Positions 36,678-46,165 of a DNA stretch of 64,000 nt are shown here, piece after piece. The translations under genes and the position numbers were made by a program. The stretch's first letter is position 1. Every line of letters starts with the position of its first letter. The stretch is taken from assembly GCF_900112365.1 (NCBI RefSeq), contig NZ_FOLQ01000003.1, positions 496,001 to 560,000 of the forward strand, in the 5' to 3' direction. The DNA comes from Spirosoma endophyticum (GTDB lineage: Bacteria > Bacteroidota > Bacteroidia > Cytophagales > Spirosomataceae). A model generated the notes under the pieces. That model was given only the letters and a program-made list of their open reading frames with translations, did not search any database and had not been told where the DNA came from.

Positions 36678-38081
36678 TTAGATTAAATTAATAGTTTGTG
36701 TAACTCTTATTGGAGAATCCACTACTGGACCTTTCATTCTGTCCAAATGAATATTATTTTGAATATAAGATAGCTTGTTTTCTTGTAAAGAAATGACGGA
36801 CATAAGGAGCAGAAATACTCTAAAATGAATCATAAGTAACTCTGTTCCAGTAAATGAAGTTAATAAAGTGACTGAAAGAGTTAATATGCCTAAAATACCA
36901 ATCAACCTTGTACGATTGCGATAGAAAAAACGTATAAAGCAAATATTCAATACAATAAATAGTCCTGTACCAAAAAAACCTAAATGCAGAATTAATAATG
37001 ACCAGGCTATATCACTAGTATTTACTTGTGCTACTCGGCCAATTCGTTCATTATACAACCCAGCCTCAAATCGTAAATTTTCAGCTTGCTTAGTTTCTTC
37101 AGATAACAAGCCAATTCCGAAAATAATCCTCTCGGGTTTCTGCTGGATATAATTTGCGCGCTCAAATAAATGCGCCATACGATAGGCAAAAGTATCTTCC
37201 GCATCATAGTCAGTCGCTGCTAGAGATCTTCCTGTAGCAAAGGTTTTAGAAATATCATTTAAGCCCACATTTAATCGACTACTAACTGGGTCGATTAAGA
37301 GGGCACCATATCCTGCCAATAATAGCAAGCTAAGGTATATAGCTTTGTTACTATTAGATTGGCGGAAGATCAAATACACACTAATAACCAAAGCTACTGT
37401 AAGTATATATAAGCGATGCATAGGAGCTACTACCGTTGCAAGTAAAATGCCAGCAATAATCCAGTAAATTAATTTTGACTGATGTTTATAAATAAATAAA
37501 AAATAAAATAAAGATGGTATCAGATATAAAGGGGTATTGTAATAACGAACCCAACCAATTTGTTCCATATTATTGACAACGACGTTGTTGGCGTCGCCCA
37601 GAAGTATTGTTCCTGTAGGAATTTGAAGTAAAAACAAAACTGACTGTAATACGGTAATTATGAAAATTGTATGCAAAAGCCTGGTTAAGATCGGAAATGG
37701 CACAAGAATGAATACTCCAAAACTTAAAAAGAAAAGATAGTGTCGCGATACTTTGAGAACACCAGACAAGTTATAGCCTAAAACCTGATAGCTATAAATA
37801 GCATCTATTAGGACAAATCCTAGAAAAATAAATATCCACTTAAACAATTTTTCACTGTTAACTACGCGCTGAATTGTTTTATAATGAGAAACTATGATAG
37901 CTAATATATAAAAAATAGCTAAATCACTTGTTTTTTCAAAAGGTGCGCCATATAATAATACAGCCGGTGGAATAATTAGAAAACCGAAGGTAACTAATCC
38001 GCAAAAAATTAACAGAGAAAAATAGTAGCTTCTAAATATAAATAACCAAACTGCTACTAGTGTCAATAGAATACCTATCAT
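36678..38081 (-). CDS. Wzy-like O-antigen/EPS polymerase
   Basis: The 467-residue protein is almost entirely hydrophobic, with about 11 helices and a large soluble loop at about 285-350 (AATDYDAEDTFAYRMAHLFE and GIGLLSEETKQAENL). Both the helix pattern and the loop position suit Wzy polymerases, which join lipid-linked repeat units in the periplasm. The base composition is noticeably more AT-rich than the GT genes, usual for polymerases and often a sign of transfer. It is the only polymerase of module B. Confidence 0.83.
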   Translation of the reverse strand: MIGILLTLVAVWLFIFRSYYFSLLIFCGLVTFGFLIIPPAVLLYGAPFEKTSDLAIFYILAIIVSHYKTIQRVVNSEKLFKWIFIFLGFVLIDAIYSYQVLGYNLSGVLKVSRHYLFFLSFGVFILVPFPILTRLLHTIFIITVLQSVLFLLQIPTGTILLGDANNVVVNNMEQIGWVRYYNTPLYLIPSLFYFLFIYKHQSKLIYWIIAGILLATVVAPMHRLYILTVALVISVYLIFRQSNSNKAIYLSLLLLAGYGALLIDPVSSRLNVGLNDISKTFATGRSLAATDYDAEDTFAYRMAHLFERANYIQQKPERIIFGIGLLSEETKQAENLRFEAGLYNERIGRVAQVNTSDIAWSLLILHLGFFGTGLFIVLNICFIRFFYRNRTRLIGILGILTLSVTLLTSFTGTELLMIHFRVFLLLMSVISLQENKLSYIQNNIHLDRMKGPVVDSPIRVTQTINLI

Positions 38082-38144
38082 ATAATTGGCTATTTAAAAT
38101 TTTTGCTAATATGGACGCATTGAATACTTATTGACAAAACATAG

Positions 38145-38813
38145 TTAGCTCAACTGCCTTTGCCTAGCTTCCATTTTTCGAATTTCTTCTAAAAATGTAT
38201 TTACATCCCAAAAATGCTTTTCCACTTTTTTTAATGTTTCCTCATTTTTATCCCACCATTGAATAGATAATAATTCCTCAATTATTTCTGGCGTGAAACG
38301 GTATTTTATTACCTTAATTGGACAGCCAACAGCAATTGCATATGGTGGTATATCTTTGCTTACGATGGCACCGGCGCCTATCACGGCTCCATCACCTATT
38401 GTTACGCCATCTAACACCGTAACATTAGCGCCAATAAATACATCATTGCCGATTTTTATTGGTTGTCGTTCTGCTATTTTATCAACCTTGCTGTAAGTAA
38501 ATCCATTCTGTTTCGCTGTCGAGTAAAATACTGCATTTGTTGAAATACCGCTAATCGGATGAATGCCCCATCCACATAGGAAGTTTGGCCCTATCGAACA
38601 GAACTTCCCGATAGTTGTATACGAAATACGAGCACTTTTTCCAATTAATGATCCAAACCCTATTTTTACTCGGAAAAAATTATGATTTCCATTAACTCTA
38701 GTCCCGTTATCTATATAACACTCTTCTTCTACCTGTAAGTTAGAACTCCAGTCTATCTTTGTCTGCTGGGAAAGGTGCTTTATGAAATTGTACAAATTTT
38801 TTATAAAGTTCAT
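38145..38813 (-). CDS. Hexapeptide-repeat O-acetyltransferase (CatB/Vat-like)
   Basis: The 222-residue protein is a left-handed beta-helix acetyltransferase: NGNHNFFRVKIGFGSLIGKS, TTIGKFCSIGPNF, IKIGNDVFIGANVTVLDGVT, IGDGAVIGAGAIVSKDIPPY and AVGCPIKVIKYRF. The long loop containing HPISGISTNAVFYST is typical of the xenobiotic-acetyltransferase-like sugar acetylases. The C-terminal helices (PEIIEELLSIQWWDK) also fit. I start at the ATG at 38813, which overlaps the flippase stop by ATGA; an upstream TTG at 38822 is unlikely. Confidence 0.88.
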   Translation of the reverse strand: MNFIKNLYNFIKHLSQQTKIDWSSNLQVEEECYIDNGTRVNGNHNFFRVKIGFGSLIGKSARISYTTIGKFCSIGPNFLCGWGIHPISGISTNAVFYSTAKQNGFTYSKVDKIAERQPIKIGNDVFIGANVTVLDGVTIGDGAVIGAGAIVSKDIPPYAIAVGCPIKVIKYRFTPEIIEELLSIQWWDKNEETLKKVEKHFWDVNTFLEEIRKMEARQRQLS

Positions 38814-40171
38814 CGGTCCCAAATTTTAGTAGCTGTCTGTTTCGTAATCAGGCTGCACTGGATTGAAAAGGTAATTCCCATTCCGATAAAGAAAATTGTA
38901 TTTGCACTAATTATGCCCGGCAGCCCATATAATTTACCCAGGAATATGGCCAAGGGTATATTTAACAAGGCGCTTAGAGTAACCAGTATCAACTGTAATC
39001 GAACCTTGCCAGTCCCATTAAGAAGGAATACGTGCATTGTCTGCCAGGTATAAGCGACGACGTAAACCGCCATGGCTACCGAAAGGGTTATTGGAACTGT
39101 AATCCTGGTACCTATCCAGCTAGCGTAAATTTGAGGAGATAGAAAAAGCAGGCATACTGTTGCGATAGTAAAACCAAGCCAAATTTTCTTCATCCGCTGT
39201 AAACAGGTATTAATCCACTCAAAGTCTTTTTTCGCGTAAGCGTCGGTAAATGCACTCCAGAGGGGCGTTACAATGATGGTAAAGCCCATTGTAATGACTG
39301 AGAACAATTTGTACGCGATGTTGAACGTCGTTACGTGTTCTGGGCCTAATACCTGCGTAATTATTATATTATCCGTTTGGAATAATACCAATGCGCCGAT
39401 CTGTATGGCGAAAAAAATCCCTCCCGTCTTGAGCAGCCCCTTTGCATACTTAAAATCTACTTTTTTTAAGGTTGGCGCGATATAACTGAGTGAATGCCGA
39501 TACAGATATAGTGTAGCTACCAACAGTGTAAATAGTGGAACGCCTGCCAGCACAGTAACTAATGTTAACAGACTTCCTGTCTGATGTCTTGATAGGGTAA
39601 AAATTATAATTAAAACAATAAACTGACTTAATAAGGAGATCAATGAAGCTTTTGCCGATTGATGAGTAGCCGTCAATACTATTGTTATCGTCTGAACAAC
39701 AAACTGGACACAAAAACAACCGATGACAATAAGAGTGATGGTTTGAATATTTGTCAGTTCATTGATTGGTATATTGAGTACCAGGTGCCAGTTAACGAAA
39801 GGGTTTATAATAAAAAGTAAGCAAAAAAGCAGGCTGGAAACTAGTGCCAGTGCTACGTAAGTCGTACTGATATATGATTTAGCTTCGTCAAGCTTTCCCG
39901 TGGCGAGCGAATAAGCCAGGTTATTTCGTAAGCCGTTACCCAGCCCAATATCAAAAAAATTTAACCAGCCAATGATAGAACTTATCGTGAGCCAAATGCC
40001 ATACTGAGCTGGTGTAACGTAGTTGATCGTCAATGGAACCAGCGATAAGGATATGAGTATGCTGCCTCCTTTTACCAGAAAGGACATAGCAATGTTCTTC
40101 TTCGCGGTAAGCGTTCGCTCATGGCCGTTAATGAAAAAATTAACGAATCTATTTCTTATAGCGGTGATCAT
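38810..40171 (-). CDS. Wzx-like polysaccharide flippase
   Basis: The 453-residue protein has about 12-14 helices and typical MOP features: AMSFLVKGGSILISLSLVPL, PAQYGIWLTISSIIGWLNFF and DIGLGNGLRNNLAYSLATG near the N-terminus, and an amphipathic TLWSAF-like stretch (TPLWSAFTDAYAKKDFEW) mid-protein. It should flip the module B lipid-linked repeat unit. It is encoded 14 bases after the phosphoglycosyl transferase and overlaps the acetyltransferase by ATGA. Confidence 0.9.
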   Translation of the reverse strand: MITAIRNRFVNFFINGHERTLTAKKNIAMSFLVKGGSILISLSLVPLTINYVTPAQYGIWLTISSIIGWLNFFDIGLGNGLRNNLAYSLATGKLDEAKSYISTTYVALALVSSLLFCLLFIINPFVNWHLVLNIPINELTNIQTITLIVIGCFCVQFVVQTITIVLTATHQSAKASLISLLSQFIVLIIIFTLSRHQTGSLLTLVTVLAGVPLFTLLVATLYLYRHSLSYIAPTLKKVDFKYAKGLLKTGGIFFAIQIGALVLFQTDNIIITQVLGPEHVTTFNIAYKLFSVITMGFTIIVTPLWSAFTDAYAKKDFEWINTCLQRMKKIWLGFTIATVCLLFLSPQIYASWIGTRITVPITLSVAMAVYVVAYTWQTMHVFLLNGTGKVRLQLILVTLSALLNIPLAIFLGKLYGLPGIISANTIFFIGMGITFSIQCSLITKQTATKIWDR

Positions 40172-40185
40172 AGGTGTGGGTACTT

Positions 40186-40860
40186 TCAGTGTGCTTTATC
40201 GTCACCTTGCAGCATCTTGGCTATCGTCCACCAGCAGATTTTAAGATCAAGTCCAAATGAACGGTTAGCAATATACCAGCGGTCCAGGCGAACCCGGTGC
40301 GCCATTTTCATAAGCGTATCGGTTTCGCCCCGGCAACCGCGCACCTGGGCCAGCCCAGTTATGCCCGGCTTCACACTGTATCGTTCCGTATAGTTTGGCA
40401 TCGTATGCCAATGCTGGGCATCCAGTGGGAGGGGGTGCGGACGCGGGCCTACCAGACTCATGTGCCCCATCAGTACGTTCATGAACTGAGGCAATTCATC
40501 CAGGTTAGTCTTACGCAGTAACTTCCCCAGTTTTGTAACGCGTGGGTCGTCTTTTGTGGCTTGCTGAAACACTACGTCCTGGCGTATAATCATCGTCCGG
40601 AGTTTGAAACACCGGAACTGTCGACCATTACGGCCTGTGCGCAATTGCACAAACAATATTGGTCCCGGCGAATTCAACTTTATTGCAAGACCCAGTAGTG
40701 GAATCAACCACAGTAATACGCAGAAGCTAATCACTAGAGAAAAGACAATGTCAAACAACCGTTTTCTTAGCCAACCCTTATACGCAATGGTCGTTGCGAA
40801 GGTTTGGGTTGGCTCATCTATGTACGATCTGGTGCTGGAGAGTGAGGCATTACTAAGCAT
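40186..40860 (-). CDS. Phosphoglycosyl transferase (bacterial sugar transferase)
   Basis: The 224-residue membrane-associated enzyme has the re-entrant helix (KRLFDIVFSLVISFCVLLWL), LFVQLRTGRNGRQFRCFKLR, DDPRVTKLGKLLRKTNLDEL with the catalytic Asp-Glu pair, MSLVGPRPHPLPLD and KPGITGLAQVRGCRGETDTL. It transfers a hexose-1-phosphate from a nucleotide sugar to undecaprenyl phosphate and starts the module B repeat unit. Unlike the module A enzyme it has neither a receiver domain nor the cysteine insertion. WcaJ-like, but lacking the N-terminal TM domain. Confidence 0.93.
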   Translation of the reverse strand: MLSNASLSSTRSYIDEPTQTFATTIAYKGWLRKRLFDIVFSLVISFCVLLWLIPLLGLAIKLNSPGPILFVQLRTGRNGRQFRCFKLRTMIIRQDVVFQQATKDDPRVTKLGKLLRKTNLDELPQFMNVLMGHMSLVGPRPHPLPLDAQHWHTMPNYTERYSVKPGITGLAQVRGCRGETDTLMKMAHRVRLDRWYIANRSFGLDLKICWWTIAKMLQGDDKAH

Positions 40861-40928
40861 AAGAATTCCAGGTTTTGCTTCTCTTGATTTACCACAATTA
40901 GGTTACGGGGAATAAGGCTGGTCAAGGC

Positions 40929-43250
40929 TTATTTACGAATTACTCGGGCAGGTTTTTCTGCATCGCTGTAATAGCCACCATAGTTATAGCTATAGTAGTA
41001 CGATTCACCATCGGCAACCGCGTTCAGAATGACATTCAGATTCTGAAAACGATGCTCTTTATAAAGTGTATCGACCATTTTGAGGCACAATTTGGGTGTT
41101 AGGTCATGCCGAACCATGAAGAGTGTTGCGTCGGCAAAAGGGGCAATGATCTGCGCATCTGTGACCAGTCCAATGGGGGGCGAGTCGATAATAACATATG
41201 AGAAGCGTTCCCGTAATTCGAGCAGTAGCTTGGGCAGGTAGGGGCCGGTAAGCAGTTCAGATGGATTCGGTGGCAAAGGACCGCTACTGATCAGGAAGTA
41301 ATTAGAAAACCCCTCGATCGGTTGTAGAATCTCATCAATGGTGGCTTCTCCAATCAGGTAATTGCTGATGCCTATGCCATTGCGCATGCCCAGTGATGAG
41401 TGTAGCTTCGGTTTCCGCAGATCCATTTCCAGGATTACCGTTGAGTGGTCAACTAAAGCCAGACTGGCTCCCAGGTTCAGCGACATAAATGACTTCCCTT
41501 CACCACTGATGCTCGACGTAAACAACAGAATCTGGCTACCAGTCGGATTACTTCGCAGAAACTGTAGATTCGTACGTAACGCCCGAATCTGTTCCGCAAT
41601 GACCGTGCGGCTACGCGATACGACCACCAGCGCTTTTGATCCACTGGATTGAACAACCTCGCCCAAAATAGGGACCTTTGATACGTCTTCCACATCAGAC
41701 CGCCGACGAACCCGGTTATTCAGGGCATCGCGGGTGGCCATAGCGCCAATGGGTAGCAGTAACCCAAAAAGACCAAACAACACGAAGGTCATTTTGCGAA
41801 CGGGTTTGATCGGATTAGCATCGTGGCGGGGTATATCAATGATGCGGCTGTCGGGTAGTGTAGATGCATATGATAGCGCTGTTTCCTCCCGTTTCTGTAA
41901 TAGATACGTATACAGGTTGTTTTTTATAGCCTGTTGTCGGGTAATATTCAGCAGCGCCCGTTCTTTGTGGGGAACCGTACGTACCATTCCCTCAAGCCGA
42001 CGGTTTGTCTGGCTTAACTGGCTGCGCGTACTGTTTAGCTGTTGTTTAATTGTCTGTATGTTCTCGGCTATACTCTCTTTGGTCAGTTTGATCTGACTGT
42101 TGAGCGATTGAAAGATCGGATTTCGCTCTGACGTTACACCCGTCATGGCATCACGTTGAAGTTCCAGCTCAGATACTTTCGTTAATAGCCCCATCAGAAC
42201 CGGATCACTCAAATTAAGCGTAGCGGGTACGGTACCTCGGGTAGCGGTTTTGCTACTGACGTATTTTTCAATATCATTCAGCATGCTCAACTGAATGTTT
42301 ACCTGATTAAGCTGCGCATCATTGGTCTGTACCGTTTCGAGAAACGATTGGGCCTGTAGGCCCAGGTCCGTTATTCCCTGCTTTGTTTTGTATTGCTCGA
42401 CGTCTTTTTCAACCGTTGTTAACTCGCCTGAGATTAGTTTAAGCCGCTCTTCGATAAATTCCAGTGTCGTAGCTGCTACCAGATTTTTATCGACCACGGC
42501 TGCTTGGTTATATTCGTCGATAAGTTGTTTCAGCAAAGCTTCTCCTTTGGCTGGTACTGCTTCTTCGAGTGATATCTCCAGCACTGTCGAGGCTTTACTG
42601 GTGGTTTCTACCGTCAGATGTTTCAGATAGCCATTCACCGTCTCTGTGCGGGGCGACACCTTAACTTTAATTGGCTCGATCGCTGCGGTTAGCGGTTGCC
42701 GGGTAATGACCCGTAACCGGCCGTAGGGCGTATTAATTGCCTGGTTTACTGGGTAGGCTTGATTGTTGATACGTATGTGCTGCCCATCTATGAATGTAAG
42801 CAAAAGTTTTTCTTCATAAATCGCCGATGTTGGCTGTTCCACAACCAGACGGATTGGCACTGTGCTATATATTTCCTTATCAATAGTAGGCGTTGAATTA
42901 AAATACTGGACATCAAGATTGAGATGTTCAACGACCTTATCCATTAAAGTATAAGATTGGACGACTTCGATTTCGTTCTCGACTGTTTTTTTAGGCTTCA
43001 GGATATCCATCTCTTTCAGGATATTCTCGCCATCCAGGCCTTTTTTATCATCCTTGATCAGGAGGCTCGCCTGAATTTTATAGATAGGCGTCTGGTACAT
43101 TAAATAGACATAAGCACCAGCAATAGTCAGTAGCAATGATAAAACGAACCATTTCCAATGCTTCAGGTAACGAAGCATTATTACCCGTAGATTGGGCTGT
43201 TCGGCACTATAAGCCTGATAAGGCGTGTAAGAATAAACATTTTCAGACAT
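40929..43250 (-). CDS. Wzc-like tyrosine autokinase / chain-length regulator
   Basis: The 773-residue inner-membrane protein has a TM helix (about 34-52), a large periplasmic Wzz/GNVR region with coiled coils (about 55-490), a second TM helix (about 500-520) and a cytoplasmic BY-kinase. The kinase is complete: Walker A FTSSISGEGKS (about 577-587), Walker A' VILEMDLRKP (about 605-614), Walker B YVIIDSPP (about 684-691) and a tyrosine-rich tail SYYYSYNYGGYYSD (751-762 region). It controls polymer length and export with the Wza protein 11 bases upstream, and the PHP phosphatase at 28210 is its likely opponent. Confidence 0.95.
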   Translation of the reverse strand: MSENVYSYTPYQAYSAEQPNLRVIMLRYLKHWKWFVLSLLLTIAGAYVYLMYQTPIYKIQASLLIKDDKKGLDGENILKEMDILKPKKTVENEIEVVQSYTLMDKVVEHLNLDVQYFNSTPTIDKEIYSTVPIRLVVEQPTSAIYEEKLLLTFIDGQHIRINNQAYPVNQAINTPYGRLRVITRQPLTAAIEPIKVKVSPRTETVNGYLKHLTVETTSKASTVLEISLEEAVPAKGEALLKQLIDEYNQAAVVDKNLVAATTLEFIEERLKLISGELTTVEKDVEQYKTKQGITDLGLQAQSFLETVQTNDAQLNQVNIQLSMLNDIEKYVSSKTATRGTVPATLNLSDPVLMGLLTKVSELELQRDAMTGVTSERNPIFQSLNSQIKLTKESIAENIQTIKQQLNSTRSQLSQTNRRLEGMVRTVPHKERALLNITRQQAIKNNLYTYLLQKREETALSYASTLPDSRIIDIPRHDANPIKPVRKMTFVLFGLFGLLLPIGAMATRDALNNRVRRRSDVEDVSKVPILGEVVQSSGSKALVVVSRSRTVIAEQIRALRTNLQFLRSNPTGSQILLFTSSISGEGKSFMSLNLGASLALVDHSTVILEMDLRKPKLHSSLGMRNGIGISNYLIGEATIDEILQPIEGFSNYFLISSGPLPPNPSELLTGPYLPKLLLELRERFSYVIIDSPPIGLVTDAQIIAPFADATLFMVRHDLTPKLCLKMVDTLYKEHRFQNLNVILNAVADGESYYYSYNYGGYYSDAEKPARVIRK

Positions 43251-43261
43251 ACGTATACTAA

Positions 43262-44062
43262 TTAGAAGCGGCTGAATATGATAGCTAAAAAGGATAAAGC
43301 ACTTAAGGCAATTGGTAGGAGTTGATACGTTCGGTCGGCATTGGCCACGCGGGCCTTACCAGGCTCAATGTATAGGACATCATTAGGATGTAAATAATAG
43401 TAAGGAGAATGAAATAAATCACGTGATGTAAGGTCAAGTCGGATGAAGCTTTGCTGTCCATTCTCCTCCCGTATAAGCAGCACATTATCACGTCGGCCAT
43501 AGATAGTGATGTCACCCGCAAGACTCAAGGCCTCTAATAATGTGATCCGCTCATTCGGAATCGTGAACAGGGAAGGATGAGCGACTTCCCCCATGACCGA
43601 AACCCGGAAGTTCTGATTACGGACGTTTACCGTTGGTTCTTTTAAGTACTCCTTTAGCTGCCCACGAATACGATCAGCTGCCTGAGCTGTAGTTAATCCA
43701 CTTATCGAAATTTTACCGATAAGTGGTAACTCAATAGAACCAGCCGGATCGACCAGGTAGCCTGATAATTCGGGTAGCGAGCTTATCGTGGATGGTGTCA
43801 ACAACCGGTCCGCTGGAAGAGAGGTTGCCATCGGATTGAAGAATGTAGTTGCCTCCGGACTTAAGCTACTTACCCGCACCGATATAATGTCACCTGGCTG
43901 TATCACTGGTACAAATCGAGTGGCTGTTTTCAACGTATCGGTTGCCAGGGGTGGACTCTGAAAGTATATCAACCGGCGCGACGATGTACATCCAACAGCT
44001 AGTTGTAGTGCTAATAAGGTTACTACAAATTGTAATTTTGTAGAATTTTTCAATAAACGCAT
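43262..44062 (-). CDS. Wza-like polysaccharide export lipoprotein
   Basis: The 266-residue outer-membrane protein has a lipoprotein signal with LAVGCTSSRR (Cys25), a Poly_export domain (PVIQPGDIISVRVSSLSPEA to GYLVDPAGSIELPLIGKISI), one SLBB domain (FRVSVMGEVAHPSLFTIPNE to SRDLFHSPYYYLHPNDVLYI) and a C-terminal hydrophobic helix. It forms the export channel with Wzc. It is the first gene of module B, and the promoter candidate at 44221-44251 lies about 160 bases upstream. Confidence 0.94.
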   Translation of the reverse strand: MRLLKNSTKLQFVVTLLALQLAVGCTSSRRLIYFQSPPLATDTLKTATRFVPVIQPGDIISVRVSSLSPEATTFFNPMATSLPADRLLTPSTISSLPELSGYLVDPAGSIELPLIGKISISGLTTAQAADRIRGQLKEYLKEPTVNVRNQNFRVSVMGEVAHPSLFTIPNERITLLEALSLAGDITIYGRRDNVLLIREENGQQSFIRLDLTSRDLFHSPYYYLHPNDVLYIEPGKARVANADRTYQLLPIALSALSFLAIIFSRF

Positions 44063-44220
44063 GTAAGTGATAGGTTGGTTACCAGCTAGTTATTTACTTA
44101 CTGACTGTAGATTTTTTTAAGTTTCCATAAGTTTAAAGTTGACTTCCTATTCAATATATACCTGTTTCGAGCTTTGTTAGCTACGTATACATAAATTGAT
44201 AACTCACATATCGACTAACA

Positions 44221-44251
44221 CAAATATAGTATTCTATAGTTAGTTTTAAAA
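44221..44251 (-). promoter_or_regulatory. Candidate Bacteroidota-type promoter of module B
   Basis: On the minus strand TTTT (44251-44248) is followed after 19 bases by TATATTTG (44228-44221), close to the Bacteroidota consensus TTTG-N19-TAnnTTTG. It gives a leader of about 155 bases before the Wza start. Confidence 0.45.
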
Positions 44252-45103
44252 GGTTATAGTAAATATTTTATTTACAAAATAAATTATAAGTAAACAAAAG
44301 GATCATAACAAGATTTTTTAGTAACTGAAGTTGTTCCAGTCAATTGAGTTAAGGAATTAGCTCTGTCTAGCTAAACCTCGACTTCTGTACGAATTAACTG
44401 TTGAGTTCATTTGGCTAGACATCGGTTATCAAGTTGGCTCCATTCAGACCCGACAGTGTTACCATTCTAGATAGGTCGGTTAATTCTAAGTCAGTCTTAT
44501 TAAATTAGGGATACTCTCATTTTTAATTTTGGCTTGGGCCTATCTGCGTATCATCAATTTGATAAGGCTTACATAACACTCGCTACGCCACGGAGCATTC
44601 CACTTCCTAATAGGGCTCTGTTGCTTAGTTGCACTTACACTTTTTACATTGATACGCGCCTATCGACGTCAATAACAAACTGTCTTTTTTCTTCGATTGT
44701 GGATTAGCAAAAGCTAGACAGGCAGGTATGCTGCCTGTCAGATTACGTTTCGAAAAAAAGCCTCGATAGCATTGGATTGATATTAAAAAGGGATTAAAAT
44801 CAGAAAAAAGCTAAGTAATTTCTGGATATATCTAAAGTGACTATTTATAAGTTACGAGTGGCTCCTGGTAAAGAAAACAAAATATATATGGTTATTAAAT
44901 GAGTACTATACTTTATGTATATAAAAGTCAAAAGGTAAATAAATTATATGTACTGTGTATATAATGGTAACTATAAAAATATGACTAATTTAAGTTTAAT
45001 ATATTTATTGATTTTTATAACACAGATTATCAGCTGTTTATATTGGATGGTTAATTCTAAAATTGGATTTATCCGGCAAGTGGTAATGTGACAGTATGTG
45101 GGC

Positions 45104-45131
45104 ACATCAGTCTTAATTATAAAACTGATGT
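45104..45131 (+). promoter_or_regulatory. Small hairpin just before the lyase start
   Basis: Arms 45104-45111 and 45124-45131 are exact 8-base complements around an AT-rich loop. The stem ends 6 bases before the GTG start codon, so it could affect ribosome access. Confidence 0.35.
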
Positions 45132-45137
45132 ACCTAC

Positions 45138-46103
45138 GTGACTATTTTAACCTCTCCTCCAGTAGCTTTCAATAAACATTTTGAAAGAAAGAATACTTAT
45201 CCCGCTACTAATTATCAATCTCTTCGATCAGTTGTGTTATCAATCCTTATATCGACGGTAGTAAGCTTAAGTAGTTGTACAAAGTCGGATACAATTGCCC
45301 CTGAGAGCGTAGCTCAGGCATCCGCTCGTGAAGACGCTTCCCTTCTGGATATGGACGGTTTTGAGACCAGTTGGGTTGCACCTTTTTGGAAAGCCCAATT
45401 TTGGACAAAAACGGCGGGTTACGTTTCTTCAGAACAGAAGCGGGTTGGGAAACAGGCCATGCGCATTAGCTGGAAGCCAAGTCAGATGGATGGCACCAAT
45501 CAAATGCTGCATTCTGAACTATCAACCGTTCCCTTGCCAGTTGGTGAAACTGAGCGCTGGTACGGGTATAGCTCTTTTATGCCTTCATCATCGATGGCCA
45601 ATGACAATCAAATCGCTATCGTCAGTCAGTGGCATGGAGTGCCCGACCCCGGCTTCTCAGATACTGTACCTCCGCTATGTATTGAAGTCCAGTCTAATCA
45701 TCTGTATCTGTATTATGCGGCTTCGAGCAAACCAATTGTCAAGCTCCTGCAGTCGCCTACCAGTAGTAAACGAGTGGATCTGGGATTAGCTTCATTTGAC
45801 CGTTGGGTTGATTATGTCGTACACATCAAATGGGCGCCGGATGGAAATTCGGGACAGGTACAGGTTTGGCAGGATGGGGTACAAATCATGAATGAGCAGA
45901 ACATTAACATTGGCTATCCACAAATTAATAAGCCCTACTGGAAGTGCGGTCTTTACTGCTGGATGGGTAAGGATACCTACACAGAGAAGGTTATCTACTA
46001 CGACGAAGTACGTATTGGTGGAGCAATGGCCGGGTACGATGCCGTAAAACCAGGTAGGGGTAATAATACGGCCATTGAACAACAGACTCCGAAAAATAAG
46101 TAG
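45138..46103 (+). CDS. Polysaccharide lyase-family lipoprotein (heparin-lyase-I-like)
   Basis: The 321-residue protein has a lipoprotein signal (LSILISTVVSLSSCTKS) and the same jelly-roll domain as the gene at 18595: GKQAMRISWKPSQMDGTNQ, HSELSTVPLPVGETERWYGY, SSFMPSSSMANDN, RWVDYVVHIKWAPDG, YWKCGLYCWMG and YYDEVRIGG. It belongs to PF14099-type lyases and is probably anchored in a membrane by the lipid. No in-frame ATG exists upstream of the signal; the first start codon after the in-frame stop is GTG at 45138, so the start is uncertain. It is transcribed divergently from module B. Confidence 0.82.
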   Translation: MTILTSPPVAFNKHFERKNTYPATNYQSLRSVVLSILISTVVSLSSCTKSDTIAPESVAQASAREDASLLDMDGFETSWVAPFWKAQFWTKTAGYVSSEQKRVGKQAMRISWKPSQMDGTNQMLHSELSTVPLPVGETERWYGYSSFMPSSSMANDNQIAIVSQWHGVPDPGFSDTVPPLCIEVQSNHLYLYYAASSKPIVKLLQSPTSSKRVDLGLASFDRWVDYVVHIKWAPDGNSGQVQVWQDGVQIMNEQNINIGYPQINKPYWKCGLYCWMGKDTYTEKVIYYDEVRIGGAMAGYDAVKPGRGNNTAIEQQTPKNK

Positions 46104-46149
46104 TCAAAGAACCACCCCTGCTCAGTCAAGCAATGGGTGGCTCTTTGAC
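46103..46149. terminator. Hairpin between convergent lyase and kinase transcripts
   Basis: Arms 46103-46117 and 46135-46149 pair over 15 positions with one wobble. It begins at the stop codon of the lyase gene and lies before the end of the opposing small frame at 46166. Confidence 0.65.
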
Positions 46150-46165
46150 CGTATGGAAGGAGAAT

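Larger units (their letters stand above)
44063..45137. other. Long AT-rich intergenic region between module B and the lyase lipoprotein
   Basis: About 1.07 kb without a convincing gene. It contains the candidate module B promoter, a short hairpin at 44717-44739 (9-bp stem) and the pre-start hairpin at 45104-45131. 44860-45060 is extremely AT-rich and looks like a regulatory upstream region. The genes diverge here, so control of both EPS and lyase could act from this spacer. Confidence 0.5.

Noticed and set aside
44560..44690. Possible IS1-like transposase remnant on the minus strand
   Set aside because: Only a few Cys/Lys residues resemble a zinc-finger start, with stops in frame and no terminal repeats.
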